NCBI GenBank assembly: GCA_965153355.1
Contig: OZ231127.1
Coordinates: 3,782,001 to 3,846,000, forward strand
Direction of reading: 5' to 3'
Origin: Flaccisagitta enflata
Lineage: Eukaryota; Chaetognatha; Sagittoidea; Aphragmophora
DNA: 64,000 nucleotides
Shown here piece after piece: positions 43,608-54,879 of this stretch; position 1 is the first letter of the stretch, and each line of letters begins with the position of its first letter. The position numbers and the translations under genes are program-made. Under the pieces are notes generated by a model. It made no database searches. It was not told where the DNA came from and was given only the letters and a program-made list of their open reading frames with translations.

Positions 43608-44790
43608 ACTCAGTGTGGAAGAGGGCAAGGTGGAAGAGGCAGTGGAGAAGGTGGAAGAGGCAGAAGGCGAGGTGGAAGAGGTAATGGAGGAGGTGGAAGA
43701 GGCAGTGGAGAAGGTGGAAAAGGCAGTGGAGGAGGTGGAAGAGACAATGGAGGAGGTGGAAGAGGCAGTGGAGAAGGTGGAAAAGGCAGTGGAGGAGAAG
43801 GTGGAAGAGGCAATGGAGGAGGTGGAAGAGGCAGTGGAGAAGGTGGAAGAGGCAGTGGAGAAGGTGGAAAAGGCAGTGGAGGAGAAGGTGGAAGAGGCAG
43901 TGGAGAAGGTGGGAGAGGCAGTGGAGAAGGTGGGAGAGGCAGAAGGCGAGGTGGAAGAGGTAATGGAGGAGGTGGAAGAGGCAGTGGAGAAGGTGGAAGA
44001 GGCAGAAGGCGAGGTGGAAGAGGCAATGGAGGAGGTGGAAGAGGCAGTGGAGAAGGTGGAAAAGGCAGTGGAGGAGAAGGTGGAAGAGGCAGTGGAGAAG
44101 GTGGGAGAGTAAGTGGCGAAGGTGGGAGAGGTGGAAGAGGTAATATAGGAGGTGGAAGAGGTGGGGGGAAGGTAGAAGAGGCAATGGAGGAGGTGGAAGA
44201 GGCAATGGAGGAGGTGGAAGAGGCAATGGAGGAGGTGGAAGAGGCAGTGGAGAAGGCGGAAGAGGCAATGGAGAGGTGGAAGAGGCAATGGAGGAGGTGG
44301 AAGAGGCAGTGGAGAAGGTGAAAGAGGCAATGGAGGAGGTGCAAGAGGCAGTGGAGAAGGTGGAAGAGGCAGTGGAGAAGGTGGGAGAGGCAATGGAGGA
44401 GGTGGAAGAGGCAGTGGAGAAGGTGGAAGAGGCAATGGAGGAGGTGGAAGAGGCAGTGGAGAAGGTGGAAGAGGCAGTGGAGAAGGTGGGAGAGGCAGTG
44501 GAGAAGGTGGGAGAGGTGGAAGAGGTAATAGAGGAGGTGGAAGAGGCGGGGGGAAGGTATAAGAGGCAATGGAGGAGGTGGAAGAGGCAGTGGAGAAGGT
44601 GGAAGAGGCAATGGAGGAGGTGGAAGAGGCAGTGGAGAAGGTGGGAGAGGTGTAAGAGGCAGAGGAGAAGGTGGAAGGGGCAAAGAGGAAGGTGGAAGGG
44701 GCAAAGAGGAAGGTGGAAGAGGCAGTGGAGGAGATAGTGAGGGAGAAGGGGGGGAAGGTGGAAGAGGAGGAAGAGGCGAAGGGGCTTAGA
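43608..44790. repeat. ~1.18 kb minisatellite, 21-bp unit GTGGAAGAGGCAGTGGAGAAG
   Basis: More than 50 units of GGTGGAAGAGGCAGTGGAGA (21 bp) with GAGGAG, GGGAGA and GAAGGCGAG variants and 3-bp length changes. One + frame reads acidic heptads (VEEAVEK, VEEAMEE) for 339 then 153 codons, another reads GRGSGEGGRGN, and the minus strand reads PPSPLPL. A coding role is possible, since the 21-bp unit preserves frames, but there is no clear exon boundary, and all frames are open because the unit has no stop. Higher-order blocks repeat between ~43650-44110 and ~44400-44560. Confidence 0.9.
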
Positions 44791-45500
44791 AAGAAAAGTA
44801 TGAGTTGCCAGAAGAGCGTAAGCTTTACCACCTACACCGCTTTATTTTCTGGTTATCATGTTAGTAGTTTTTTTTAACAAATGACATTTTGGGGTCGAAG
44901 TTGGAGCATGCAGTGTTAGGTTGGCTTTATGAAGGGAGTTGTTGGTGGTGTGGCCTGAAACCTAATCTTTTTAGCTGCTTTACTTTAAAGTAACATTAAT
45001 AGACCTGTTGGTTGCTACTCTGTTTTGCAAAATGACGGCCTTAAATCAGTTCATTGTTTTGAATTCATCGTTTTTCTCAGATTGATGTTTGGCGGCGGTT
45101 TCATTTATCGGCTGCTTAATTATCTGACAAGATTGCTTTATCAAAACCTGTAGATTGTGTGTTGAGTTACTGGTTGTTTTTTTTTTTTTTGTTCTTGTCG
45201 CTTGCAGGCAAGTCTAGAACCCGCACTATGTCTGTCTGGTAGTTGTTCAGTCCATCTTTTCGATTGTTACGCTGTCTTGCCAGAGGGCGTTATTGGTCAT
45301 TGTCTCATTGGTGAGCTGATTCCCTCTCTTGGCAGATGTCAAGTTTTGCCGGTCGATGGTAAGCTGATTTACTGTCTTTCCACATGGTGGCATTCATTGT
45401 CATTTCTGTTGCAATTCTCAATGTCTTTCAGTGGTTGATGTTTGGCGTTGATCATGGTCGTGCAAATTGATGGCTGGTGTAATTCACTCTAGCACTTTCC
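44791..45500. other. Mostly unique region with degenerate precursor of the 82-bp array
   Basis: From ~45200 words such as CACTGTC, GTCATTTC and GATGTTTGGCG recur irregularly and look like a decayed older edge of the array at 45830. A pyrimidine-rich CTTGCAG at ~45208 could be an acceptor but no exon is supported. Confidence 0.4.
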
Positions 45501-45534
45501 TTGTCAGTCGCTGGATTGTCAGATGGTGTATTTC

Positions 45535-45615
45535 ATTGTGTTGTCCTTGGTGTTGTCCTTGGTGTTGTTCTTGTTGTTGCCCTTGGTATTGTCCTTGGTG
45601 TTGTCCTTGGTGTAG
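45535..45615. repeat. (CTTGGTGTTGTC)n 12-bp repeat
   Basis: About six copies of a TTGTCCTTGGTG unit. Confidence 0.85.
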
Positions 45616-45779
45616 TTAATTTATTCTCTCTTGCGGGTTTGCGTCATTCACTGTTGTACCCGCTGATGGTTGGCATCATACACTGTTACATAAGTCGTCA
45701 CTGTCTTGTATGTTGGCGTTATTCACTGCTTTGTAAGTTGGTGTCTTTCACTGTTGATTGGCAGTTCCGGGTTTCTTAC

Positions 45780-46852
45780 TGTCTTCTCATGTCAGTTCAG
45801 GGTCTTTCACTGTCTTCTCATGTCAATTGGAGTTTCTCACTGTTATGTCAGTTTGGTGTATTTCACTGTCTTGTCAGTTTGGGGTCTTTCACCGTCTTGT
45901 CATGTCAATTGGAGTCTCTCACTGTCATGTCAGTATGGCGTATTTCTCTATCTCATCAGTTTGGGGTCTCTCACTGTCTTCTCATGTCAATTGGAGTCTC
46001 TCACTGTCATGTCAGTATGGCGTATTTGTCTATCTCGTCAGTTTGGGGTCTTTCACTGTATTCCCATGTCAATTGGAGTCTCTCACTGTCATGTCAGTTT
46101 GGCGTATTTCTCTATCTCGTCAGTTTGGGGTCTCACTGTCTTCTCATGTCAATTTGAGTCTCTCACTGTCATGTCAGTTTGGCGTATTTGTCTATCTCGT
46201 CAGTTTGGGGTCTTTCACTGTCTTCTCATGTCAATTGGAGTCTCTCACTGTCATGTCAGTTTGGCGTATTTCTCTATCTCGTTAGTTTGGGGTCTTTCAC
46301 TGTCTTCTCATGTCAATTGGAGTCTCTCACTGTCATGTCAGTTTGGCGTATTTCACTGTCTCGTCAGTTTGGGGTCTTTCACCGTCTTCTCATGTCAATT
46401 GGAGTCTCTCACTGTCATGTCAGTTTGGCGTATTTCACTGTCTCGTCAGTTTGGGGTCTTTCCCCGTCTTCTCATGTCAATTGGAGTCTCTCACTGTCAT
46501 GTCAGTTTGGCGTATTTCTCTATCTTGTTAGTTTGGGGTCTTTCACTATCTTCTCATGTCAATTGGAGTCTCTCACTGTCATGTCAGTTTGGCGTATTGC
46601 ACTGTCTTGTCAGTTTGGGGTCTTTCACCGTCTTCTCATGTCAATTGGAGTCTCTCACTGTCATGTCAGTTTGGCGTATTTCACTGTCATGTCAGTTTGG
46701 GGTCTCTCACTGTCTTCTCATGTCAATTGGAGTCTCTCACTGTCATGTCAGTTTAGGGTCTTTCTCTATCTCGTCAGTTTGGAGTCTTTCTCTGTCTTCT
46801 CATGTCAATTGGAGTCTCTCACTGTCATGTCAGTTTAGGGTCTTTCACTGTC
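45780..46852. repeat. 82-bp tandem repeat, ~13 units
   Basis: Period 82 (TTGGAG at 45909, 45991, 46073 and so on). The unit is TCTCATGTCAATTGGAGTCT, CTCACTGTCATGTCAGTTTG, GCGTATTTCTCTATCTCGTC and AGTTTGGGGTCTTTCACTGT C. The unit lacks stops in all three + frames and 82 = 3x27+1, so a 435-codon frame cycles through the three readings; this is not evidence of a protein. Each unit holds two pyrimidine-rich CAG acceptor look-alikes. Confidence 0.92.
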
Positions 46853-46898
46853 GTCTTCTCTTTTCCCTTTTTTTTTTGGTTTCTTCTTTCTGCCAGTC

Positions 46899-46960
46899 GG
46901 TGCCAAAAAAAGAGAAAGACCAAACAGCCCAAAAAGCCGAAAAAGTCGGACGCCGGCATT
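46899..46960 (+). other. Possible basic exon after a strong acceptor
   Basis: TTTGGTTTCTTCTTTCTGCCAG at ~46877-46898 is a textbook acceptor. It is followed by a Lys/Arg-rich stretch in every frame (for example KKRKTKQPKKPKK, NLS-like). No donor is clear before the T-rich run at 46985. The composition bias could equally come from simple sequence. Confidence 0.2.
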
Positions 46961-47069
46961 TTTCGCCCTTTTATCTTATTCTTATTCTTTTCTTTCTTCT
47001 TTTTTTTTTTTAGTTTAAGCTGAAAAGTTCTTTGGTACAAACGACGTCCCTATTGCAAAAAAAGTCAGA

Positions 47070-47070
47070 A

Positions 47071-47150
<80 letters not shown>

Positions 47151-47500
47151 AGAAAGAGAAAGAGAGAAAGTGAAAGAGAGAGAAAGAGAGAGAGAGAAAA
47201 AGAGAAAGAGAAAGAGAGAAAGTGAAAGAGAGAGAATGAGAGAGAGAGAAAAAGTGAAAGAGAGAAAGAGAAAAAGAGAGAAAGAGAAAGAGAGAGAGAG
47301 AAAGAGAAAAAGAGAAAAAGAGAAAGAGAGAGAGAGAGAGAAAGAGAAAGAGAGCAAAAGAAAGAGAACGAGAAAGAGGAAGAGAACGAGAAAGAGGAAG
47401 AGAACGAGAAAGAGAAAGAGAAAAAAAAAAGAGAAAAAGAAAAGAGAAAAAGAATGAGGAAAAGAAATAGAGAGAGAGAGACAAAGATACAGGGACCGAG
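47070..47500. repeat. (GA)n/(GAAA)n purine tract
   Basis: Perfect (GA)n at about 47074-47144, then GAAAGAGAAA and GAACGAGAAAGAGGAAGA variants over 300 bp. Confidence 0.92.
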
Positions 47501-47704
47501 AGAGACAGACAGAAAGACGAGGAAAGACTGACAGACAAGAAGACTGAGACAAGAAGCGACAAACAGATACGATGAGTCAAACAGGCATTGCAGAAGAAGA
47601 ACAAAAAAAGACTGAGCCAGAAACTGTGAGTGTAAAGCAAATTGACTGACTAACAGAGACAATACCACTGGCAGATTAAAAAGGTACTAGAATGACAGAG
47701 GGAA

Positions 47705-47755
47705 AGACACAGACAGACAGACAGACAGACAGACAGACCGACAGACAGACAGAGA
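47705..47755. repeat. (GACA)n microsatellite
   Basis: About ten copies of GACA with one GACC. Confidence 0.9.
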
Positions 47756-47953
47756 AGAGAGTAAAATAGTGCTGAGAGCCAAATTGCCGGCTTCAAATCT
47801 GTCTCGGGGGATTTTTGGATGCTTTGATGCTTTTTGAGGGCGACTCTTAGTGGTTGTCTGGTTGATCTACTTTTTATTTTTGGCTACGAATAACCAAAAA
47901 TAAAGAATTTTTAGGATTAAGCTTCTTGTTCTTCTTTTAGATGCGTCATCGAA

Positions 47954-48113
47954 TTTTTAGTCGCGGACACGCGACTCTACACCTTGCCATGTCGGTCGGA
48001 CCGGTCCGTCCTTTGGTAGGTCGGTCGGTAACATTTCTAAATTGCGAGCGATTTTCGCAATACTGCTCCTGCCCAACCGTCCGCGACTGGATTGTCGTGT
48101 ATCCGGCATTGTT
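47954..48113 (+). mobile_element. AGTCGC-family left module (short form)
   Basis: TTTTTAGTCGCGGACACGCG, ACTCTACACCTTGCC, (TCGG)n, a short interior, CTGCTCCTGCCCAACCGTCC, GCGACTGGATTGTCGTGTAT and CCGGCATTGTT. AGTCGCGGAC at the start is the reverse complement of GTCCGCGACT near the end. Confidence 0.8.
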
Positions 48114-48242
48114 TATAAGAGGGTTTGTTCGTCGGTCAGTCTGTCTATCGATAAGTCGGCCCACTAAGGCCTCTGAAAATCGCACGCATGACTCATAGAG
48201 TTGGTCGATTGTGCTTCTTTCTCATTGATTTCCATCGTTTTT

Positions 48243-48693
48243 GGGCAGCGGCCCCAAAGGGCCAATGTCCTGTAGAACACAGGAGGGAATTTTCAGATGT
48301 CTGTCCTTCCGTCCTTCCATCCGTCCCCCCCCTCCTTTGGCTATCAAGACCTCAAATTTGCCTTCCTAGCCCTCAATTTAGCCTTCAAGGCCTCAAATCC
48401 GCCTTCTAGGCTTATGATCAGCCCCCTCAGCCTTAAATCTGACCTCCAGACCTCAAATTTGCCCTCCAGACCTTCAATTAGCCCCTAGAGCATCAAACCA
48501 GCCCTCAGTGACTCAAATTTGCCCTCAAAGCCTCAAATCTGCTCTCCAAGCCTTAATTCTGCCCTCCAGCCTTCAATTATGCCTTCAGTGGCCTATTTAG
48601 TCATCTAAGGCCTGAAATATGCCCCCTCAGGACGTCTGGAAATTCCCCCCTGTGTTCTACAGGACATCGGACCTTTGGAGCCACTGCCCTGCT
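48243..48693 (+). mobile_element. Fold-back element with ~60-bp inverted arms around a 20-bp minisatellite
   Basis: The left arm GGGCAGCGGCCCCAAAGGGC, CAATGTCCTGTAGAACACAG, GAGGGAATTTTCAGATGTC is the inverted match of the right arm GACGTCTGGAAATTCCCCCC, TGTGTTCTACAGGACATCGG, ACCTTTGGAGCCACTGCCC. Between them are ~14 units of CCCTCAAGGCCTCAAATTTG. The tail CAGGGCATCGGGTACCGCTG ACCATG follows at 48728-48755. This is the clearest copy of the right-module fold-back. Confidence 0.75.
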
Positions 48694-48759
48694 CTCACTC
48701 CACTTCATCACTGGATCACTCCCAGCAGGGCATCGGGTACCGCTGACCATGTGCGATCC

Positions 48760-49195
48760 TTGGATGACTAGTTTCTCATATTTCTTTTGCTTTTATACCA
48801 AACTATCCTTACCTGTACAAATGCATGAAGAAAATCAACGCGCGGGAATGATAGAACGAAATTCAGTTGACTTTTAGGTAAGGTGAGCGAGAATATCATT
48901 GCAAACTCTTCAAATACAGTGGAATACCGCCTCCGTAACAATGCTTTTATAGGTGCCCAGCCAGTTTCCATCAATAGATAGAATATAACCAAAAGAACTT
49001 GATTCAAACGCGCCTTCAACTCAAATTGTTTATCTTGTATTCATTCACTGTTACTGTTGGGAGACTCTCTGTTTGACTCAACTGAAGAATAGTAAAAGAA
49101 AAAGTCCATTGAAAAATACGGGCAAAGAAAATTGCTCTGATTGGAATTTACTGCTTTTGATGCGTCGCCTTTTGCACACCAAGCGTCTTTCACTG
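48760..49195. other. Unique region
   Basis: Contains an 84-codon minus-strand frame (49019-48768) of normal composition that I do not recognise. No splice context. Otherwise unremarkable. Confidence 0.3.
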
Positions 49196-49196
49196 G

Positions 49197-49500
<304 letters not shown>

Positions 49501-49609
49501 AAGGTGAGGACTCGGAATCCCGCACCTGGACCACTGTCAATCGCAATGCACCAGTTGTTTACATACAAATATTCTAACGCGAAGGCAAATAAACAAATTG
49601 GAAATAGGG

Positions 49610-49611
49610 AC

Positions 49612-49650
<39 letters not shown>

Positions 49651-49870
49651 AGGAAAAAAAGAAAGAAAGAAACCAACTAACAAACAAACGAACAAGCAAA
49701 CAAACATTTAGAGAAAGGAAGAAAAAAACAAACAAACAAACAAACAAACAAACAAACAAAAAGAAGAACAACGAAGAAACTAAAAAACAAAGAAGAAAGA
49801 GGAATAGTATGATTTAAAGGAAGAAACAAAAGTAAGGATATAAAAAGAATAAAGAGAAAGAGGACAGGCA
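49610..49870. repeat. (GAAA)n and (CAAA)n arrays
   Basis: (GAAA)n about 49612-49651, (CAAA)n about 49678-49707 and 49729-49760, with decayed flanks. Confidence 0.9.
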
Positions 49871-49972
49871 ATAAACTAGAAGTTGTTTTTGCTGACATTT
49901 TCTTTCCTTTCAGGACTTTTTTTTTCATGTTGATGCAAAAACCGGGTTTCTTGTGAATCAATGCGTCTGCAC

Positions 49973-50478
49973 AACCTGTCTGTCATTTTAAAGTCCACAC
50001 ATCCTGTCTGTCATTTTAAAGTCCACATATCCTGTCTGTCATTTTAAAGTCCACGTATCCTGTCTGTCATTTTAAAGTCCACATATCCTCTCTGTCATTT
50101 TAAAGTTTACATATCCTGTCTGTTATTTTAAAGACTGCACAACCTGTCTGTAATTTTAAAGTCCACACAACCTGCCAGTCATTTCAAAGTCCACACAGCC
50201 GGTTTGTCATCTTAAAATCCACACAACTCGTTGGTCATCTTAAACTTTAAAGTCAACACAACCTGTTTGTCACTTTTAGTCTACACAACCTGTCCGTCAT
50301 TTTAAAGTCCAGATGACCTGTATATCATTTTAGAATGTGTACAACCCGTCTGCCATTTTAAAGTCCGCTCAACCTGTGTCATTTTAAAGTCTGCACAACC
50401 TGTCTGTCTTTTTAAAGTCCACACAACCCATGTCATTTTAAAGCTCGCAGATCCCATCTGTCATTTTAAAGTCCACAC
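49973..50478. repeat. 28-bp minisatellite, part 1
   Basis: About 18 units of CCTGTCTGTCATTTTAAAGT CCACACAA. They are increasingly degenerate toward the middle (CGTTGGTCATCTTAAACTTT). Confidence 0.92.
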
Positions 50479-50480
50479 TA

Positions 50481-51204
50481 GAGTTTACCTATACACTTTT
50501 TTATACGCCACCTCTACCGGAAGTGGCAGATGAGACGCAAAAACGTATTTGGCGCTAAAATGAGTTTCCCATTGGCGTTTTTAAGATTTTTCACTTGACA
50601 ATGAAGGAGTAGTAAGATTTAGGGAATTCATAGTGGATTTTCTGTGATCATTTTGAAAATTTGGTAAAAATTTCCAGAATTTTTTTGCTAGTATCAAAAA
50701 ATTACTTTCATTTTTTATTTCTATTTATTTTGTTATTTTCATCAGTTTTCATATTTCATGATTCACTTTTCACTTTTCACTTTTCACTTTTCACTTTTCA
50801 CTTTTCTCTTTTTACTACACTTTACACTTCACACTTTTCACTTTATTTATTTTCACATTTCATTTTTGACTTTTCATCTTTTTTTTTCTTATTTCTTTTT
50901 TTTCATTTTTATATTGCATTCATTACTTTTTTACTGATTTTTTAAAAATGTACCATACTTTTAACTTATATCTTTACTTATATTTTTACTTATATTTTGT
51001 TAATCAAATTCATTCTAATTATCTCATTTATTATATTTCATAATTATTTATATTTCACAAGTTGATTTGTTTTGATACAACAGAAAATGAAGTAAAATAG
51101 ATGATCGATGATTCTCCCTAATGCTTATATCAAGATTGTATCATCCCAAAAGAAATGCTGAAATGAGTCCAGAATCACGTTCATCTTGTCTGTCTGTTTG
51201 TGAG

Positions 51205-51256
<52 letters not shown>

Positions 51257-51351
51257 TGCACCTGCAATAATGCCATTTCCAATTTTTGTGGACCATGTGT
51301 TTTGCTTAGATTGATCATCTGGTTATATGAAGTGACGACCAAATTGATTGT

Positions 51352-51390
<39 letters not shown>

Positions 51391-51507
51391 AACAAGGAAA
51401 GAATATCACAGGACCCATAGATGAGACTGAGTGGAAAGAAAAAATCAAATGGCCAATCATTTTTTTATGAATTGTCCTTTATTCTGTTCTAGTCGATCTT
51501 GGTCTGG

Positions 51508-51567
<60 letters not shown>

Positions 51568-51941
51568 CTCTCTCCCTGTAACAAAACGGAGATAGCACGA
51601 CGATGGCCATGCTCTCAATAATCCTAATCCATAACTAGGAAATATCAACAAAACTTCTATTTTCTTTTATAATATGGACAAAAAGCAAATGAGAACATTT
51701 TGTTGAAAAAACACCACCATGCTTTGCTTAAGTATTCTCCTAAAGAGTCAATGATGCATCACAGGCACTGGGAAACTCATTTCATCTTAAAAAATAGTAG
51801 TGATTGTGATACTACTAAAAAAAACGTTAAAAAGCGTTTTTTAGGCTAAAAACTCCACTTATACGCAACCTACTATGCATATAATCTCAATTATACTTCC
51901 GTTATATGCCACTAGATGATTTTGTTTGAAACTCCAAACTC
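50481..51941. mobile_element. 1.46-kb insertion splitting the 28-bp minisatellite
   Basis: The 28-bp array breaks at GTCCACACTA (50471-50480) and resumes at TAGTCCACACAACCC (51942). The ends GAGTTT and AAACTC are inverted, with TA on both sides (50479-50480, 51942-51943), consistent with a TA-target element. The interior is AT-rich with (CACTTTT)n at 50763-50805 and (CT)n at 51207-51250, 51353-51387 and 51513-51561. No transposase. Confidence 0.55.
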
Positions 51942-51943
51942 TA

Positions 51944-52150
51944 GTCCACACAACCCATCTGTCACTCTAAAGTTCACATGACCTGTCTCTCATTTTGAAA
52001 TATGCACTACCCGTCTGTCATTTTAAAGTCCACAAAACCTGTCTGTCATTTTATGAATTGTGTGTCTAATCAAAGATCGCATGACATGTTTGCATTTTGA
52101 AGTCTGTGTGAACTGACTGTTATTTAAGATTTCGCACAACCCGTCTGCCA
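51944..52150. repeat. 28-bp minisatellite, part 2
   Basis: Continuation of the array at 49973-50478 after the insertion: CCCATCTGTCACTCTAAAGT and CCTGTCTGTCATTTTATGAA units, strongly decayed. Confidence 0.85.
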
Positions 52151-52424
52151 CGTGCACAAGTGCACAACCCTGCTCTGGCCCTGGGTTTTGTTAAGCCATC
52201 CTCAGAGAGCATGCCTCCTACTTCATTGCGACCATAGCAGCGTTATGCTCCGGCGTCGCTTCCTGCAAACAAACAAGCCCGACCGGGCAACGATGCGTTA
52301 CGGCTGTGTCTCTGCGTGTATTGATCATGTGACATATATGGAGAGACAGATGGACGAACATGTTGGTTGGTTGATCATTTGTTTCAATATCTCACCGTGG
52401 ACAGCCGAGAAACACAGTTTTTGC

Positions 52425-52492
52425 GCTCGCGTAACGGACCAACAGACGGACAGACCCTCTTATAGAGATGCGTTCCTGACAGATGCATCTAA
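52425..52492 (-). mobile_element. AGTCGC-family subfamily B 5' fragment, minus strand
   Basis: Minus-strand GCATCTGTCAGGAACGCATC, TCTATAAGAGGGTC, TGTCCGTCTGTTGGTCCGTT and ACGCGAGC. The 3' half is absent. It sits 60 bp from a + strand copy. Confidence 0.5.
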
Positions 52493-52551
52493 TAATGGAC
52501 ACGGTTTGTCGTTGTTTTTGCAATCAATTATTTTGCAAGAAATCTATACAT

Positions 52552-52911
52552 TTTTAAGTGTATCCTCGCACTTCTATAAGAGGTCATGTCCGTCGGTCGG
52601 TTGGTTGGTTGGTCGGTCGATCAGTCAGTCACGCAAACGTTTGAAATGTGCAAATTGGCTGATTCAGACGTATTTCTTCATTCCTATCACCTTTCATGCC
52701 TCACCACATTAACTTTCATTCATTCATTCTTTCATTCATTCATTCATACATTCATTTAATCATTCATTCATTTAATCATTCATTCATTCATTCATTTGAT
52801 CATTCATTCATTCATTCATTCAATAATTTATTTATTTATTCATCAAAAACGTACATTTCCAAATTATTAATCAAGCCGGGCGCACTTATTGGCCTTAACT
52901 TGGCCTTGTGA
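52552..52911 (+). mobile_element. AGTCGC-related copy, subfamily B, with (CATT)n
   Basis: TTTTTAAGTGTATCCTCGCA, CTTCTATAAGAGGTCATGTC, (TCGGTTGG)n, GTCACGCAAACGTTTGAAAT and CCTATCACCTTTCATGCCTC. Then a (CATT)n expansion at 52720-52845 and GGGCGCACTTATTGGCCTTA ACTTGGCCTTGTG. Confidence 0.68.
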
Positions 52912-53196
52912 GAGATTTACATCAATCGAAACAAGACTGATTACTATCAAAAACGAATAGTGTCCCCTCTATCTCTTGTACTCAGAAAAAGCAGCGTTTA
53001 AGTTCTTGGATTTGGTTTCAATTGATTAACGCTGAATATCAACCATCTAATTGAAAGATAATCCCATAACCGCATTATGCAAATAAGGTTCTCAGTGCAA
53101 ACGCCGCTACAATCGCTACATGTTTTGTTTCCTCTGTTCTTTGGTACAATTTAGAACTATTTATCGGTTATCGTACATTTTTATTTACAACTTATA
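52912..53196. other. Unique spacer
   Basis: No gene, RNA or element end recognised. Confidence 0.35.
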
Positions 53197-53772
53197 CAGT
53201 ATGTTTATCCTCAAATGAAACAAAAGATGACGGCATAAATCCTAAACGAATTGAGATAATCAAATTCTGAAAAAAATTCCCGAAAGAGTATGTGCTGGCA
53301 ATTGTTTGTGCTACATCTTAGCTTTAGATCTCCATTAGTCTACCTTCAATCCGTATTTAAAGCAAAATTGTAAAAATCACAATATCACCTAATTTTCTTC
53401 TATTTTCAGTCCATAAAAAGATTGATTTTTGAGATTTTTTAGTTAAATTAAACCAGTTAGCCAGAAAAATCTTATCTGCTGTCAGAGATACCACATACAT
53501 TGCCTGTTGAGATGAACAATTACCATTTTTGTTAAAAAAATGGCAAAGTTTGAAAATTTCACCTTTTGTCTCCAGTGAGAAAAAAAAATAACAATTCATG
53601 TTTTATCTTCAAATGCAGATTGAAGCTAAACTATTGGACCCCAAAGGCTAAGATTTTGCACAAATAAATGCCAGAACATAATCTTTCAGGAACTTTTTTC
53701 AGAATTTGATTATCTCAATTCGTTTTGGATTTATGCCGTCATCTTTCGTTTCATTTGAGAATAAACATACTG
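53197..53772. mobile_element. Tc1/mariner-like MITE (576 bp) with TA duplication
   Basis: Left CAGTATGTTTATCCTCAAAT, right ATTTGAGAATAAACATACTG. The inverted arms continue ~85 bp (AAAAGATGACGGCATAAATC; TTGAGATAATCAAATTCTGA). TA at 53195-53196 and 53773-53774. The inner arm (GGAACTTTTTTCAGAAT) is shared with the element at 5185-5951, so the two are related families. No transposase. Confidence 0.85.
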
Positions 53773-53839
53773 TATTTTCATTTCTTATCCCGAGACAACC
53801 CATTCCCTACCAAACGGCGGGGCTGCGATCTGCCCCAGA

Positions 53840-54130
53840 ATCGATACCTTTGACCCGGACATCAGGAACCTCCCCGTGTCTTCATCACTCACCCTCCCCA
53901 GACATTGCCTCTCCCCCCCTACCCCAGTTGACATCATTACCTCACCCCTCCCCTTCTTCCATTCACCACCCCTTCCCCCATACACCACCCCTTCCCCCAC
54001 CCTCCCCACTTTCCCCCGTTTCCCTCCATGTGACCTCCACCTTTCCGTCCTCCCCCTCGATCTCTACCCCTTCGCCCCCCCCCCCTCGTTCTCCTCCCCT
54101 TTCCCCCTCCCTCTTCCCCCGTTCACCTCC
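53840..54130. repeat. C/T-rich low-complexity tract
   Basis: CCCCTTCCCCCATACACCAC duplications and CTCCCC words on a long pyrimidine strand. Frames here are Pro/Ser-rich artefacts. Confidence 0.75.
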
Positions 54131-54279
54131 ATATGACCTCGTCTGGAGGCAAAACTGCGTCTGAAACTTTATAAGGCCCATTTAAGGCGTTTTCAGCGTC
54201 GTTTGTTCGTCAACTGACTTGCACTCAGTTTGAGACATTCAACTACTTTTTTTTTTCTTATCTTTTTTTTTTTGGGGGG

Positions 54280-54775
54280 GGGGAAGCAGTGGTTTTCAAA
54301 TGAAACAAAAGTCCTGTAGAACTCAAGGAATATGTCAGTCTATCTCATTCCATGTCTTCAAAATTACATACATATGTATATCGATCAATCTGTACCCCCT
54401 CCCGGCCCTCAGGGCATTGTCGTTGGCCTATATGACCCGAATCTTGCCTGAGAGGCTCACATTTAAGCAAAATGGTGTCAACCTCGGCTAGAAAATACAA
54501 ACACTGGTCTGAAGTCTTTCAATTTGGCATCTGAGTTCCAATATCTAGGTTCTTAGACCCCGAATCTTGCCAATCAGATTTATATTCTAGCTTTCATGAC
54601 CCAGATCTGGTTTCTGAGACTTAATAGGTAGATGGACAGATTTCTTTTGTGTTCTGCAGGACTTTGTTCTCTTTAGGGCTGTAGCCCAGCTTCCCCCCTT
54701 CCAAACTTAACTTACAAGCTAGTAAAGCAGGTCACTGGTACCGCTGACCGTACACTGACTTTGGGCTGCTATTTT
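54280..54775 (+). mobile_element. Degenerate right-module fold-back element
   Basis: A left arm remnant (AAAAGTCCTGTAGAACTCAA at 54307) and a right arm (TTTTGTGTTCTGCAGGACTT at 54646; GGGCTGTAGCCCAGC), then a tail CAGGTCACTGGTACCGCTGA CCGT at 54728. The internal minisatellite has decayed beyond recognition. Confidence 0.5.
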
Positions 54776-54879
54776 ATTCTTGTTTTTCTCTTCTTGCTTT
54801 TAAAACTGTCGAAATGGTTTTGTGTTGATGCTTGCAAATGTGCTCATTAGAGCCAAGTTTGTGCCGACCTCAGCTCAGC

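Noticed and set aside
45706-47013. 435-codon + frame with hydrophobic, Cys-rich appearance
   Set aside because: The 82-bp unit has no stop in any frame and cycles through all three, so length is not evidence of coding.
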